From the NCBI RefSeq assembly GCF_041260665.1, contig NZ_JBGCCT010000045.1, positions 1-64,000 on the forward strand: a DNA stretch of 64,000 bases. Reading direction: 5' to 3'. Made by a program: the position numbers and the translations under genes. A model generated the notes under the pieces. That model made no database searches and was not told the DNA's origin. It saw only the letters and a program-made list of their open reading frames with translations. The DNA is from Catenulispora sp. GP43. Its GTDB lineage: Bacteria; Actinomycetota; Actinomycetes; Streptomycetales; Catenulisporaceae. This document shows, piece by piece, positions 33,510 to 43,192 of the stretch (position 1 is the stretch's first letter; each line of letters begins with the position of its first letter).

Positions 33510-35996
33510 TCCACACTGCCGATCCTTCGGCAGTTCCGGCCTCGCCGACCGGAACCGACCTGCGCGCCACTCCGCTGACACGCTTCCTGGAGGACCCTGG
33601 CGGCTACTTTTCCTCGTGGCTCGACATCATTGGCGCCTTCCTCGTGCAGTGGTGGCCGCTGATCGGAACGACCTTGGTGTGGCTGGCATGCGTGGTCACC
33701 GGCCTTCGCGTCGTTCTGCGCTCACGGCACCGCCGACTGATGGCCGCCGGGGCGCGCAAGATCGAGATCCTGGTACCGCCGCACGTGGAGCCGGGATCCG
33801 GCGCAGCGTTCTGGGCACATCTGCATGCGATGCTGCGCCCCGCCTGGCGGCGTTTCATCGACGGACAGCCGCACCTTGTCTTCGAGTACACGTGGACCGC
33901 CGACGCGTTGACGCTCGGCGTCTGGGTTCCCGGTGTCGTGCCGCCTGGCATGGTCGAGCGGGCGGTCACCGCCGCGTGGCCCGGGGCACAGACCACCGTC
34001 GTCACCCCGGCTCATGTTCCGATTCCGCTCACCGCCACGGCGACCGGCGGACGGCTGCGGCTGGCCAAGCCGGAGGTCCTGCCGTTGCGGTCGGACTATG
34101 ACGTCGACCCGTTACGTCCGCTGTTGGAGGCGGCCAGCGGCCTGACCGGACCAGAGTCGGCCGCGGTGCAGGTGCTGGCGAGGCCAGCGACCGGCCGACG
34201 GGTCCGGCGCTACCACCGGAAGCTGTTGAAGCTGAAGCACCAGGCGTCAGGTGCCTCGGTCCGGGTGCCAGTTCGCACTGTCGTCTTCGACGCCGTCTCA
34301 CCGGGCAAGCCGATCGCGCGGGCGGTCTCGCGCCAGGACCCGGTCGCCTCGGCGGCGTTGCGCGCGGCGGTCGGGAAGTCGACGGGCTCGCTTTGGGAGA
34401 CCGAGGTTCGGTATGCAGTGGCCACATCGACTCCCGAGCCTCGGACCCGCACGGAGCGCAAAGCGATCAACCGGCGGCTGCGTGGCCTCGCGCACTCGGT
34501 TGCCTCCGCGTTCGGGATCCATGCCGAACGGAACAGTGGCGCCGCAAGCCGCTGTTCAGACCCGCTCGCACCTTGGCTTTAAGGTTCTGCAACGGCGGGG
34601 ATCTGCTGACGGTCGCCGAGTTGGCTGCGGTGGCACACCTACCGATGGATACCACCGCCATCGGAGTAGCGCGGGCCGGAGCACGGGTCGTGGCTCCGCC
34701 GGTGCGGATCGCCTCGTCTGGCGATGAGGACCAGCTCAAGGTTCTCGGCGACGCGGACGCCGGCCCCGCACGGCGCGTCGCGCTGAAGGTCGCGGACGGT
34801 CGCCAGCACACGCACATCATGGGCTCGACGGGCTCCGGTAAGTCGACGCTGATGGCTCGCATGATCCTGGACGACGTCACGGCCGGGCGCGGTGTCGTTG
34901 TCATCGATCCGAAGGGCGACCTCATCGGAGACCTGCTGGACCGCCTGCCGGAACAGACCGCCGAGAGGACTGTGCTGATCGACCCGACCGACGACGGCCC
35001 GAAGCCGTCGCTGAACATCCTGTCCTCGGGTGAACCCGGCCTGGTCGTCGACAACGTCGTCGGCATCTTCAGCCGGATCTTCGCCTCCAGTTGGGGACCG
35101 CGTACTGACGACGTCTTCCGCGCCGCGTGCCTGACGCTGTTGTCCGCCAAGACCGACAAGGTGCCGACGCTCGCCGACGTGCCCGCCCTGCTGACGGACC
35201 CGGTTGTGCGGGAGCGTTATGTGCGCGCCCTGCCGAGGGATACGAAGAACGGTCGAGTATTGAAGGTGTTCTGGAAGGGCTTCAACGACCCTCCGGTGAC
35301 CGCGCAGGGCCTCGCTGCGGCGCCGCTTCTCAACAAGCTGCGCGCCTTCCTCCTCCGCGACTTCGTGTCGGACATCGTCGCCACACCGGAGTCGACGGTG
35401 GACCTGCGCAAAGTACTAAACGGCGGAGTCTGCCTCGCCCGGCTGCCGAAAGGCGTACTCGGCGAGGACGCCGCGCGGCTGCTCGGCTCGTTCATCGTCG
35501 CCGCGACGTGGCAGGCCGCGGCGACGCGAGCCCGGAGCGAGGAAGGCGGGCGTATTGACGCTGGCCTCTATATGGATGAAAGTCACAATTTTCTCAACTT
35601 GCCCTATCCGATGGAGGACATGCTCGCCGAGGCACGCGGTACCGGCTCTCCCTGGTGCTCGCGCACCAGAACCTCGGCCAGCTCACGGGCGAGTTGCGCG
35701 AGGGGATCTCGGCGAACACCCGCAACAAGGTGTTCTTCGCCTGCTCCCCGGAGGACGGCCGCGTACTGGAGAAACACGTCGCGCCTGTACTGACCGAGCA
35801 CGACCTATCGCACCTCGGCGGCTATCAGGCAGCCGTCGGTCTCCTCGCCGACGGCGCACTTGCGCCCGCGTTCACCATGCGCACCAGAGCACTGACGCCT
35901 GCGATTCCAGGCAGAGCCGACGCGATCCGTCGCCGAGTCCATTCCGACCTCGCGGCCCGGACCCGAGAAAGCGAAGGGCTGCGTGATGTCGCATGA
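33503..35996 (+). pseudogene. VirD4/TraD-type coupling protein, broken by two single-base losses
   Basis: The gene reads through three frames. Part 1 (33503 to about 34530) holds an N-terminal membrane segment (WWPLIGTTLVWLACVVTGLR) and the first 340 residues. Part 2 (about 34530-35640) holds Walker A STGSGKSTLMAR, VVVIDPKGDLIGDLLDRLP and the ATPase core. Part 3 (about 35640-35996) holds LVLAHQNLGQL and the C-terminus. Each junction is explained by one missing G: CGGAACAG near 34530 where CGGGAACAG would keep the frame, and GCGGTACC near 35640 where GCGGGTACC would. Together they would give about 830 residues, the usual length for these DNA pumps. As written the gene gives no complete ATPase. 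Its stop overlaps the next start. Confidence 0.88.
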
Positions 35997-36865
35997 GTCG
36001 AGCGGCAAAGAACAGGGACACGGTGGCGAAGGTCGCGGTCGCCGATCGTCTGACATCGCGTGACGCCGAGATGCTGCGGCTACTGGCCGAGCACAGGATG
36101 CTGACCAGCAGGCAGATCGCCCGCATCCTGTTCCCCAGGGAACGCACCGCGCGCGAGCGCATCGCTGCCATGCGCTCGTTCGGCCTCATCGAGACGTTCC
36201 GGCCGCCGTGCAGTTCGGGGACTTCGCCGCTGCACTGCACGCTGACGGCGAAGGCGTTCCGGCTGGTGGTCGGCGACGACGAGGCAGCCCCGAGCCGGCA
36301 TCGGTTGGCGCGAGTCGGGACACTCGGAGCGGTCGCGATGGCGCTGCGCGCCGACTTGGCTCACCTTCGTGGAACCAACGAGGTCTTCTCCCAGCTGATC
36401 GCGCACGCCCGCAAGAACCCGGGATGCGAGCTGGAGGTCTGGCGTTCGGAGTGGTCCTGCGCACGGATCTTCGGAGGTCAGGTGCGGCCGGATGGCTTCG
36501 GCCGCTGGCGCGATGGCGAGGCGTGGTGCGACTTCTTCCTGGAGTACGACACAGGCACCGAGACTCAGGAACGGCTGCTGGCCAAGCTCGTCGGTTACGC
36601 GGATCTCGCGTTCGCGGCGGACGTCACCTGCCCGGTGCTGTTCTGGCTCCCGAGCGCTACGAGAGACGAGAACCTACACCGCCGCCTCGCTGAGCAACGA
36701 AGCGAAGTGCCGGTGGCCACCGCTTACGGCGATCCGACGAGATCCGAGCCGGCTGGCGCCATCTGGCGCCTTGCCGGGGCCGACATGGCGCGGCTGCCGC
36801 TCGCGGTGCTTGGGGCGGCGTCGCTCCGTGAGAAGGGCGGGCGCCAACGCGCTCATGCCGTCTGA
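35993..36865 (+). CDS. Replication-relaxation family protein
   Basis: 290 residues. The N-terminal winged helix (RLTSRDAEMLRLLAEHRMLT, SRQIARILFP) and the middle WCDFFLEYDTGTETQERLLA with DVTCPVLFWLPSATRDENLH match the replication-relaxation (PF13814) family of actinobacterial plasmids and integrative elements, proposed to act on DNA in plasmid replication or mobilisation. It overlaps the coupling-protein stop (ATGA). It is the only candidate relaxase-like protein in the cassette; no MobF or MobP relaxase was seen. Confidence 0.88.
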   Translation: MSRAAKNRDTVAKVAVADRLTSRDAEMLRLLAEHRMLTSRQIARILFPRERTARERIAAMRSFGLIETFRPPCSSGTSPLHCTLTAKAFRLVVGDDEAAPSRHRLARVGTLGAVAMALRADLAHLRGTNEVFSQLIAHARKNPGCELEVWRSEWSCARIFGGQVRPDGFGRWRDGEAWCDFFLEYDTGTETQERLLAKLVGYADLAFAADVTCPVLFWLPSATRDENLHRRLAEQRSEVPVATAYGDPTRSEPAGAIWRLAGADMARLPLAVLGAASLREKGGRQRAHAV

Positions 36866-36897
36866 CACACCGACCGCTCGACGTGGAGGGAACGTCC

Positions 36898-37485
36898 GTG
36901 AGCCTGCCGAGTCGAATCGCCGCAGCATGTGCGGCGTTCTTTCTCCTCCTCGTCGTACTGGTGACGGCTGCGGCCTCCGCAGTCACCGCCGTCGCCACCC
37001 GGCCTTTTGACGCGCTGTGGCATGCAGTGGTCGGTGACTCGCGGCACCTTGAGCACGAGTTCAGCGCGCATCAGTACGTTGCGCTGGTCGCTTCGGCTGA
37101 GGCCCACGCGCCGACGCGAGCGGCTGCGCAGGTCGTGGCGTTCGCCGCCCGACGGATCGGGATGCCATATATCTGGGGCGGTACGGGACCTGCGGGATAC
37201 GACTGTTCGGGGTTGACCCAGGCAGCGTACGCTGCAGCGGGAATTGACATTCCAAGAACTGCGACGGAACAATTGAGGAGCAGCCCCACAAAATCGCTTT
37301 CACGACTCCGTCCAGGAGATTTGGTTTTCTACGGAAGTCCGACCTTCGCGCACCATGTCGCGATCTACCTGGGCGCTCTCGACGGAGCCGGCGTTGTGCT
37401 GGACGCACCGCGGCCCGGCGAAGTCATCCGTCTGGATCCGCTCGCAGCCGGTGATCTCCTGGCGGCAACGGCGCCGGCGGGGTGA
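36898..37485 (+). CDS. NlpC/P60 peptidoglycan endopeptidase of the conjugation cassette
   Basis: 195 residues. The GTG at 36898 is preferred over 36883 because GGAGGG lies seven bases before it. An N-terminal membrane anchor (ACAAFFLLLVVLVTAAASAV) is followed by a spacer and an NlpC/P60 domain from about residue 75, with catalytic Cys103 in YDCSGLTQAAY and His153 in HVAIYLG. Asp169 stands where a third His or Glu is usual. It probably opens the cell wall for the type IV channel, as VirB1 does. The DNA from about 37200 to 37330 is clearly AT-richer than the rest of the gene, suggesting a mosaic origin. Confidence 0.9.
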   Translation: MSLPSRIAAACAAFFLLLVVLVTAAASAVTAVATRPFDALWHAVVGDSRHLEHEFSAHQYVALVASAEAHAPTRAAAQVVAFAARRIGMPYIWGGTGPAGYDCSGLTQAAYAAAGIDIPRTATEQLRSSPTKSLSRLRPGDLVFYGSPTFAHHVAIYLGALDGAGVVLDAPRPGEVIRLDPLAAGDLLAATAPAG

Positions 37486-38081
37486 TGCCCGCCGACTTCC
37501 TCGCCAGTTCGGGGGCCGCTATGGGGGCCGATATCCCCGCCGCTGACCGCCCGGCACGCATCACCTGAATTGGCAGGTCAGTGACGGTATAAGGTCGCCT
37601 GCCGCTGCCCGACGGATCGTGCATCCCACGATCTATCGTCGTCCCGCGTCGCGGCGTGCGTGGCCCATTTCGTTCCTCTCGGCGGCTTCCGGCCCGCCTA
37701 CCCCTACCGACCTTCCTTCTTTCACGCGCCAGCCGTGTTGGTGAGCCCTACGTCGTGCTCGGCCGTTCGCCGGCGCGACCGGTCCGTCGGCCGATGACCA
37801 TTGCTGTCAGAAGTGCGAATTCCCAAATGCACTCCGATGGTCGTCTCGTGAGTGCGGTAAAAGGTTCTGTGAAATCGGTAGGCCGAATGGGTGGCAAATG
37901 GCCGCTTTGGGCTGGACTCGAGTTAATTCATCGAGCGACAATGGGTACATAAGGAAGTGAGGGGCGAAAACGCGAAAGCGTCAATGGCTTTCAAGGCCCG
38001 GCAGGCGCGGCAGCCACCGCACCCGCCGGGAAGCAGGACCACAACCCATCCGCCCGACCCATCACGATCAAGAGGAGCGTC
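37486..38081. other. Long intergenic region after the conjugation cassette
   Basis: 596 bases. A 27-codon frame overlaps the NlpC stop (37485-37568) but has no other support. The second half (about 37800-37960) is AT-richer than the surroundings. A 98-codon frame (37656-37952) is open but has no clear ribosome binding site and no recognised family. This is a possible place for an origin of transfer, but no characteristic inverted repeat was found. Confidence 0.45.
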
Positions 38082-38318
38082 ATGGAACCTGACCTCATTC
38101 TCTCGGAACTCCGAGAGCTCGCGCGCAACGCCACGCGGACCGTGCAATCCTCGTTCGCCTGCTCTGACCCCCAGTGTGTGCACCGCGAGCACGCCGAAGC
38201 CCTGGCGGTCAGGTTCACGGCTCTTGACGCCGACCTGACCAACGGCGGCCTCATCCCCATGGCGTGGGCCGGTGGCCCTGACTTGCCCGAGCCACGCCTC
38301 TCAGACGACACCCTGTAG
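38082..38318 (+). CDS. Small hypothetical protein
   Basis: 78 residues, preceded by AAGAGGAG seven or so bases upstream. Sequence: an N-terminal helix (LILSELRELARNATRTVQ), then CSDPQCVHREHAEAL with two Cys and two His in a spacing that could bind a metal. No family recognised. Opens a run of small accessory genes. Confidence 0.7.
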   Translation: MEPDLILSELRELARNATRTVQSSFACSDPQCVHREHAEALAVRFTALDADLTNGGLIPMAWAGGPDLPEPRLSDDTL

Positions 38319-38495
38319 GCATCGCCAGCGTGCCTACAGCGGCGCGCCCCTGATCCGGCCGCCGAGCCGCAATCCCACTCGCACTTACCGGCCCGGCGGC
38401 CGCGCTTGAAACCCCTGATTCCACCGCCCTGGGGCGGAGCTATGCCGGAAGCCGGCGGCCTGCCACCTGCGTAACCCCATCGAAGAGGAGCCATC

Positions 38496-38930
38496 GTGTC
38501 TGAGTCCGTGATCGACCCGACCAACGCCAGTACCTTCGCCCGCGACCGCGCCGAGGGCATCACCGGGATGGACTTCGAAGCCCTGTCCGCCTTCGCCGAC
38601 GGCGGTGACCCCTGCGACCCGTTCCGACTGTTGGCCGGGGAGATCGTCGACGCGGTCGGCTGGGCCGACGAGGCTGAGGCCGGTTACGACCGGTTCCTGA
38701 TGTTCGCCTCGGCGGCGATCGATACCGCCCGCCGGTTCCTGGCCGAGTGCGGATCCCCGGACGACCCGGCCAACCTGTACGGCGAGATGAACAACGTCGC
38801 CACGGCGGCCGACGAGGTGAACGCTTCTCGGTCCGCGCTGGACGCCGCCCTGGTCGGTTTCCAGATCGCCGCTCACACCGTCGGCCTGGACTACGGCGAC
38901 CTCGGAAGCCACGGCGACGCCGCCGCTTGA
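38496..38930 (+). CDS. Hypothetical acidic helical protein
   Basis: 144 residues from GTG 38496 with GAGGAG upstream. Strongly acidic (many Asp/Glu), helical from about residue 25, for example GYDRFLMFASAAIDTARRFL. No domain recognised. Likely an accessory protein of the integrated element. Confidence 0.72.
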   Translation: MSESVIDPTNASTFARDRAEGITGMDFEALSAFADGGDPCDPFRLLAGEIVDAVGWADEAEAGYDRFLMFASAAIDTARRFLAECGSPDDPANLYGEMNNVATAADEVNASRSALDAALVGFQIAAHTVGLDYGDLGSHGDAAA

Positions 38931-39025
38931 GTGAACAGCGGGTGCCGGGCCGACGCCCGCCTGGCACCCGCCCCGGCCCCGGTCACTCAACCCCTGATCA
39001 GCACTCGTTTCCCGGAGGAATTCCT

Positions 39026-39265
39026 ATGCCAGCTACCACGCCCCGCACGCCAAAGGTCAAATACCACCCGGCGGTGGACGCGATCCTGATCCGCCAATTC
39101 GGCCCCTACATGACGGTCGCCGAGCTCACCCGTGCAGCCGACGGACACCCGGCCGCGATCGTCATCGAGCTGCTGCACGCCAACGCCTGCCGCGTCGAAT
39201 GGGCCGCCGAGCGGCTGGAGGACCAGATCGCTACGGTCGTGAGCGACCTGACCAGTGCCGCGTGA
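39026..39265 (+). CDS. Small hypothetical protein
   Basis: 79 residues. An excellent site, CCGGAGGAATTCCT, precedes the ATG. The core VDAILIRQFGPYMTVAELTR with EWAAERLEDQIATVVSDL looks like a small helical DNA-binding or regulatory protein, but no family is named. Confidence 0.75.
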   Translation: MPATTPRTPKVKYHPAVDAILIRQFGPYMTVAELTRAADGHPAAIVIELLHANACRVEWAAERLEDQIATVVSDLTSAA

Positions 39266-39283
39266 GACATCCCATACGGCCTG

Positions 39284-39445
39284 ATGGTGGAGGTCCCCAC
39301 CGGCACACTGCGCGACATCCCGGCGCTGGTCGCCACCTACCACGAGGCACTGCTGAATCTGGTGGGGACCGTCGCCAAAACCGCCTCGATGTTCCGAACA
39401 ACCCCGGCCGCACCCCCGACCAGTGAGGCGGAGGCGTTGTCATGA
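39284..39445 (+). CDS. Very small hypothetical protein coupled to the DUF317 gene
   Basis: 53 residues: a helical core (GTLRDIPALVATYHEALLNL, VGTVAKTASMFR) and a Pro/Ala tail. The stop overlaps the next start as ATGA, which argues for a real gene. Confidence 0.6.
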   Translation: MVEVPTGTLRDIPALVATYHEALLNLVGTVAKTASMFRTTPAAPPTSEAEALS

Positions 39446-39768
39446 CGACCGTACTCGCTTGCGCCTGTGGAACAGGCGAGCCTGGCACCGTCCTGGACCT
39501 GCTGGTCGGAGATGGATGGTCCTGCGACGCCAAGGGCAGCAACGTCACCGCCGAATCGGCCGACCACCGGCTCAAGGTCCAGTTCCGTCCTGAACGGACG
39601 CCAACCGTCCCTCGACAACCGCTGTGGCTCATCGACTACCGGCCGGCCGACGGCGATACCGGACGGGCATGGCGAGCCACGTTCACCGACGACACGCCAG
39701 CCGAGCTCATCGCAAACTTCTGCGCGCTACTCGGCGACGCAGTCGAACTAGACGACGACCGCGCCTGA
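39442..39768 (+). CDS. DUF317-domain protein
   Basis: 108 residues. The segment WRATFTDDTPAELIANFCALL is the DUF317 signature, preceded by strands such as RLKVQFRPERTP. DUF317 proteins are common on actinobacterial plasmids and integrative elements; their role is unknown. ATGA overlap with the upstream small gene. Confidence 0.8.
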   Translation: MTTVLACACGTGEPGTVLDLLVGDGWSCDAKGSNVTAESADHRLKVQFRPERTPTVPRQPLWLIDYRPADGDTGRAWRATFTDDTPAELIANFCALLGDAVELDDDRA

Positions 39769-39850
39769 CGCCCGTCACAGACCGCCGGGCGGGCGCTCCG
39801 GCTCCCGCGCCCGCGCCCGCCCGGCCCTATCCGACAAGGACCCGCGAACT

Positions 39851-40510
39851 ATGACCCCCTACGCCCCACTCCCGACTGGCAGCACCGCCGCCGACCTCCT
39901 CGCCTGGTGGCGACAACGCGCCCGTACCGACCGCGTCGCGACTGGCTACTACACCACCTGCCGGATGGCTCTCGCCGAGCTGGGTCCTGAGGCTCGGCTT
40001 CGCGAAATCAACGCGCTCACGCTGCACGCGGATGATCTCGTGCGCTTGGCGGTGGACGGTTGTTGGTTCGGGCTCTCCGAGCCATCGCGTCACCACCACA
40101 CGCTCCGCCTGCGGCGCGCACTCGGTCTTTTCAGCGCCGCCCTCGGGATGCAAGGCAGCGCACCTGCCACGACATCCCGTCCCGACACCCGGTCGGCTCC
40201 GACTCCGCCACCGAACCCGATCGTGGTAGACAACGCTGAGGGCTACGACACGGCGGGCGCCTCACCGGAACTCATCGCCTACCTGGCCTCTGATGAGGCC
40301 GTGATCTCGGCTGCCATCGCAGCGCTCGACGCTGCTGCCCTCGAGGCCGCCTCGACGTCGACCGAGAACCTGGCCGTGCTGAGTGCAGCCGTCTCCGCGT
40401 TTGAAGCCGCCCTCGCTGAGGCAGGCGTTGCCTCCGCACGTATCCCCGCTGCGGCAGCGGCCCTGATCGCGTACATCTACCGCAACGCCAGTTCCCCCGA
40501 CGCGCAATAG
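39851..40510 (+). CDS. Hypothetical Ala-rich protein
   Basis: 219 residues. The N-terminal 100 residues (ADLLAWWRQRARTDRVATGY onwards) look like a small helical domain. A Pro/Thr linker (about 100-125) follows, then a C-terminal 90-residue Ala-rich helical region. No known family. Good coding composition and a start with AAGGA upstream. Confidence 0.7.
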   Translation: MTPYAPLPTGSTAADLLAWWRQRARTDRVATGYYTTCRMALAELGPEARLREINALTLHADDLVRLAVDGCWFGLSEPSRHHHTLRLRRALGLFSAALGMQGSAPATTSRPDTRSAPTPPPNPIVVDNAEGYDTAGASPELIAYLASDEAVISAAIAALDAAALEAASTSTENLAVLSAAVSAFEAALAEAGVASARIPAAAAALIAYIYRNASSPDAQ

Positions 40511-40527
40511 GCCGAGAGACGAGCTCG

Positions 40528-41205
40528 TCAAGCGATAGGGTCGGGCGCGGTGGCTCGCACCGCCTGCACGGCCTGCTCCGACACGTCAATCCGCTCCAGC
40601 AGTTCTGCTGTCATTCGCCGAGCCTCGATCGTCGTGCCGATCGAGGCGGCTATGACCGCTGAGCACAGCAAGACCTCCAGAACAGCCCAGGCCCTCAACT
40701 GGTCATCGCCGTTGGCGGCGTTGTGGAATGCGATGTTCAGAAAAATGATCAAGAGATAGCCGACGGTTTGCGCCCATTGCCAAACCTGGAAGGTCTTGCT
40801 GCTCGGCATGCCGCGGAACCAGCCCAGGCCGATCTCAGGCCGGGTGAGCGCGTTGGCGTTTCCGGCATCCATCCATTGGCGCTGGAGACGTGTGAGCAGC
40901 ACTGCGCTGGCGATGGTGGCCCAGAAGTCGATCTGCGTCCACGTTCGGTAGGTGTTGATCGTGTCGATCGCGGTGAGGTCGCCGTTCCGTAGATCACCGA
41001 TCGCAAAGTAGCTGAGCACATAGAGCACGGCCCGGGCGCCAAAGACCACCGTGTTCGCCACCACGGTCCCGGCGATGAATATCTTCAGCGCGCTGTCCAT
41101 CGGCACCCGGCCTGCGGTTACTCGCGCCTTGGCGCGAGTGCAGTAGCGGCACGAACCGTCCGCAGCGTGCCATGGCGCGATACGGCATTCCGGGCACTTG
41201 GTCAC
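40528..41205 (-). CDS. DUF4328-like membrane protein with N-terminal zinc ribbon
   Basis: 225 residues from a GTG. The N-terminus CPECRIAPWHAADGSCRYC is a zinc ribbon. Four hydrophobic segments follow (near residues 42-72, 92-108, 142-160 and 172-192), with WMDAGNANALTRPEIGLGWF matching the DUF4328 pattern between the second and third. Function unknown. It is the only minus-strand gene in this stretch, converging on the gene before it. Confidence 0.78.
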   Translation of the reverse strand: MTKCPECRIAPWHAADGSCRYCTRAKARVTAGRVPMDSALKIFIAGTVVANTVVFGARAVLYVLSYFAIGDLRNGDLTAIDTINTYRTWTQIDFWATIASAVLLTRLQRQWMDAGNANALTRPEIGLGWFRGMPSSKTFQVWQWAQTVGYLLIIFLNIAFHNAANGDDQLRAWAVLEVLLCSAVIAASIGTTIEARRMTAELLERIDVSEQAVQAVRATAPDPIA

Positions 41206-41337
41206 GCTGTTCCCCCACCCTCTGACATCGAAAAGAGCAGCGAGAATCTAAGGCTTCTGAACTTCTCAGGTCAACGCGCGGTGCCGTGCCGCCAGCCGAA
41301 CTCGGAACCTTCCAGTAGGAGAAAGAGAACCCACCCG

Positions 41338-42228
41338 ATGACTCACGTCCCGGACCAGGCCGGACGCGTCACTGTCCCGGTCAGCCGTTACGCCGCTGCC
41401 GCCGTCCTCACCACGGCGGTCGCCGGAATCGTCGTCGTCGGCTTTCTCGGCTCGTACGGCCCGCTGCGCGACGCTTTCCTCGCGATCCATCAGAGCCGGT
41501 CCGCCTCCGCCCGTGACCCGCTGGCCGTCGACGGCCTGATCGCGGTCGCCGTCGCCTCGGCGATCTGGCTCCGCCACGAGGCGGCGGCCCGGCGGTATGC
41601 GCTGACGGTCGCCGGCGTGACGACCGGCGCGTCGCTGCTTCTGAACTTCCTGCACGGCGAGGGCGTCATCCAGCCCGGCGGCGTGGTCCACCAGCCGCTG
41701 CACCCGCTGCTCGTCTTCACCATCGCCTCGCTGCCCGTCGCAGCGATCGGCTTCGGCTCGCACTTGCTCGTCGCCTGCCTTCGCCAGCTCGGATCGACCC
41801 GGCCGCAGGACGTCGTCCTGGGCGGAGACGAACGCCGTGAGCAGAACGCTGAGCGGTCCGTTCCGAAGAACGATTCGTGCCAGGACGTCCTGAGCAAGCA
41901 GGACGACTCGGCCATCCAGCCCGCAACGGCCCCTCCCGTCCGGAAGACCAAGTCAAGCCATCGTCCCCGTCCGAAGCAGGACGTCCTGCCGCCACCTGTA
42001 GCGCCACGTCGCGGTCCGGACCAGGAGTTGGTCGTCCGGGGCCGAGCCGCACTGGCTACCCTCATCGCGGACGGAGTCAGCCCTTCTCGGGACGCCCTGC
42101 GTGCCCGCATGGGCGTCGGCAACGGCAAGGCGAGCGCGGTGTGGTCCGTCCTCCAGGACGAGGCCGCGGACCGTCCTGGTGACTCTGCCGTCCTGGAAGA
42201 GGATCGAGAACATCACCAGGACGGATGA
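41338..42228 (+). CDS. DUF2637 membrane protein (SpdB-like) with C-terminal DNA-binding-like domain
   Basis: 296 residues. Four hydrophobic segments in residues 18-142 match DUF2637, including LAVDGLIAVAVASAIWLRHE and PLLVFTIASLPVAAIGFGSH; such proteins accompany conjugative spreading in actinomycetes. A charged linker with three Gln-Asp-Val/Leu repeats follows (CQDVLSKQDD, KQDVLPP). The last 60 residues (LIADGVSPSRDALRARMGVG, then NGKASAVW) form a helix-turn-helix-like unit. ATG start at 41338; AGGAG stands 19 bases upstream. Confidence 0.8.
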   Translation: MTHVPDQAGRVTVPVSRYAAAAVLTTAVAGIVVVGFLGSYGPLRDAFLAIHQSRSASARDPLAVDGLIAVAVASAIWLRHEAAARRYALTVAGVTTGASLLLNFLHGEGVIQPGGVVHQPLHPLLVFTIASLPVAAIGFGSHLLVACLRQLGSTRPQDVVLGGDERREQNAERSVPKNDSCQDVLSKQDDSAIQPATAPPVRKTKSSHRPRPKQDVLPPPVAPRRGPDQELVVRGRAALATLIADGVSPSRDALRARMGVGNGKASAVWSVLQDEAADRPGDSAVLEEDREHHQDG

Positions 42229-42274
42229 CTGGTTCCGGACCGGCGGTCGACCTGCGCGGCAGTATGCTGCACGG

Positions 42275-42874
42275 ATGGCCCGCCGTAAGTCCCGCCGTAC
42301 CAACCAGCCGGCTCGCGGCCCCCGGCACTTCCTGTCACGCAGCCCCGAGGAAATCCTCGAGCTCGCGAAGGCGCTGCGCCTCAGCGGTGATGAGGATCCC
42401 CGATCACGGGCCCAGGACTACACCGAAGCCGCCGACTATTACGCGATGGCTGGGGACGAGACCACCGCCGAGGAGCTGTACCGGGCAGCGATCGATGACG
42501 GCGGCTTCGTCGTCGGGAGCGCACACGCCTACTTCGCCGGATTCCTGTTCGAGCGGAACCGCGACGAGGAGGCGCTGGCGGTGATCGAGGCCGCGCGCAA
42601 GCTGCGCTTGGAGGATCCCGACATGTTCGTCATCGTCGCCGAGACCCTCCAAGAACATGGGTACCACCGCGAAGCCGCCGCATGGGCGACCCGCGGCTTG
42701 GTCGCACTGTTCGACAGCCTGGCCGGCATCACCGCCGAAGACTTGGACGAAGACCCGGACGGTGCCTTTCTCGCCACCGAGCGGAAGCGGGCGCGTCAGG
42801 CTGCAGGCTTGCCCGCCGACCACATCGACGACCTCGTCATCGCGAATACCGGATACGACGACCAAGCCGGGTGA
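42275..42874 (+). CDS. TPR-like hypothetical protein
   Basis: 199 residues from ATG 42275. The N-terminus is basic and Arg rich; the remainder is helical with TPR-like phasing (AADYYAMAGDETTAEELYRA, NRDEEALAVIEAARKLRL, HGYHREAAAWATRGL). Probably a protein-binding scaffold. It lies 46 bases after the DUF2637 gene and may be in the same operon. Confidence 0.72.
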   Translation: MARRKSRRTNQPARGPRHFLSRSPEEILELAKALRLSGDEDPRSRAQDYTEAADYYAMAGDETTAEELYRAAIDDGGFVVGSAHAYFAGFLFERNRDEEALAVIEAARKLRLEDPDMFVIVAETLQEHGYHREAAAWATRGLVALFDSLAGITAEDLDEDPDGAFLATERKRARQAAGLPADHIDDLVIANTGYDDQAG

Positions 42875-42955
42875 CGGGAGTCCGACCCCACAAGCGGCAT
42901 GCCCGGCGCGTGTCGCCGCTGCGAGCCGTGGAGCAAGTGCGGGAGCATAAAGACC

Positions 42956-43183
42956 ATGTCGAGCGACGCGCCGGCGGCAACGAGCAGCCGCCTGAGGATC
43001 CAGGACATCCCGCAGCACCTGCCGTTCCCACAGCCGGAGTTCGATGACCCCGGCGAATGGGCGCGCTGGATGGGCGAGATCAGCTATGAGTTGCTCGGCC
43101 CAGGCGTATGCAAGTGGCCGCCGGCCGGACACGACCCGAACGAACGCAAGTTCATCGCGACCGGCGGCGAGCTCCTCTACTGA
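42956..43183 (+). CDS. Small hypothetical protein
   Basis: 75 residues from ATG 42956 with GGGAG about ten bases upstream. Reads as a compact domain (DIPQHLPFPQPEFDDPGEW, then ARWMGEISYELLG). No family recognised. A longer frame from 42899 is open but lacks a site. Confidence 0.6.
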   Translation: MSSDAPAATSSRLRIQDIPQHLPFPQPEFDDPGEWARWMGEISYELLGPGVCKWPPAGHDPNERKFIATGGELLY

Positions 43184-43192
43184 TGGCGCGAA

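Noticed and set aside
37656-37952. 98-codon ORF in the gap after the NlpC gene
   Set aside because: No binding site, no family, mixed composition; left as part of the described gap.
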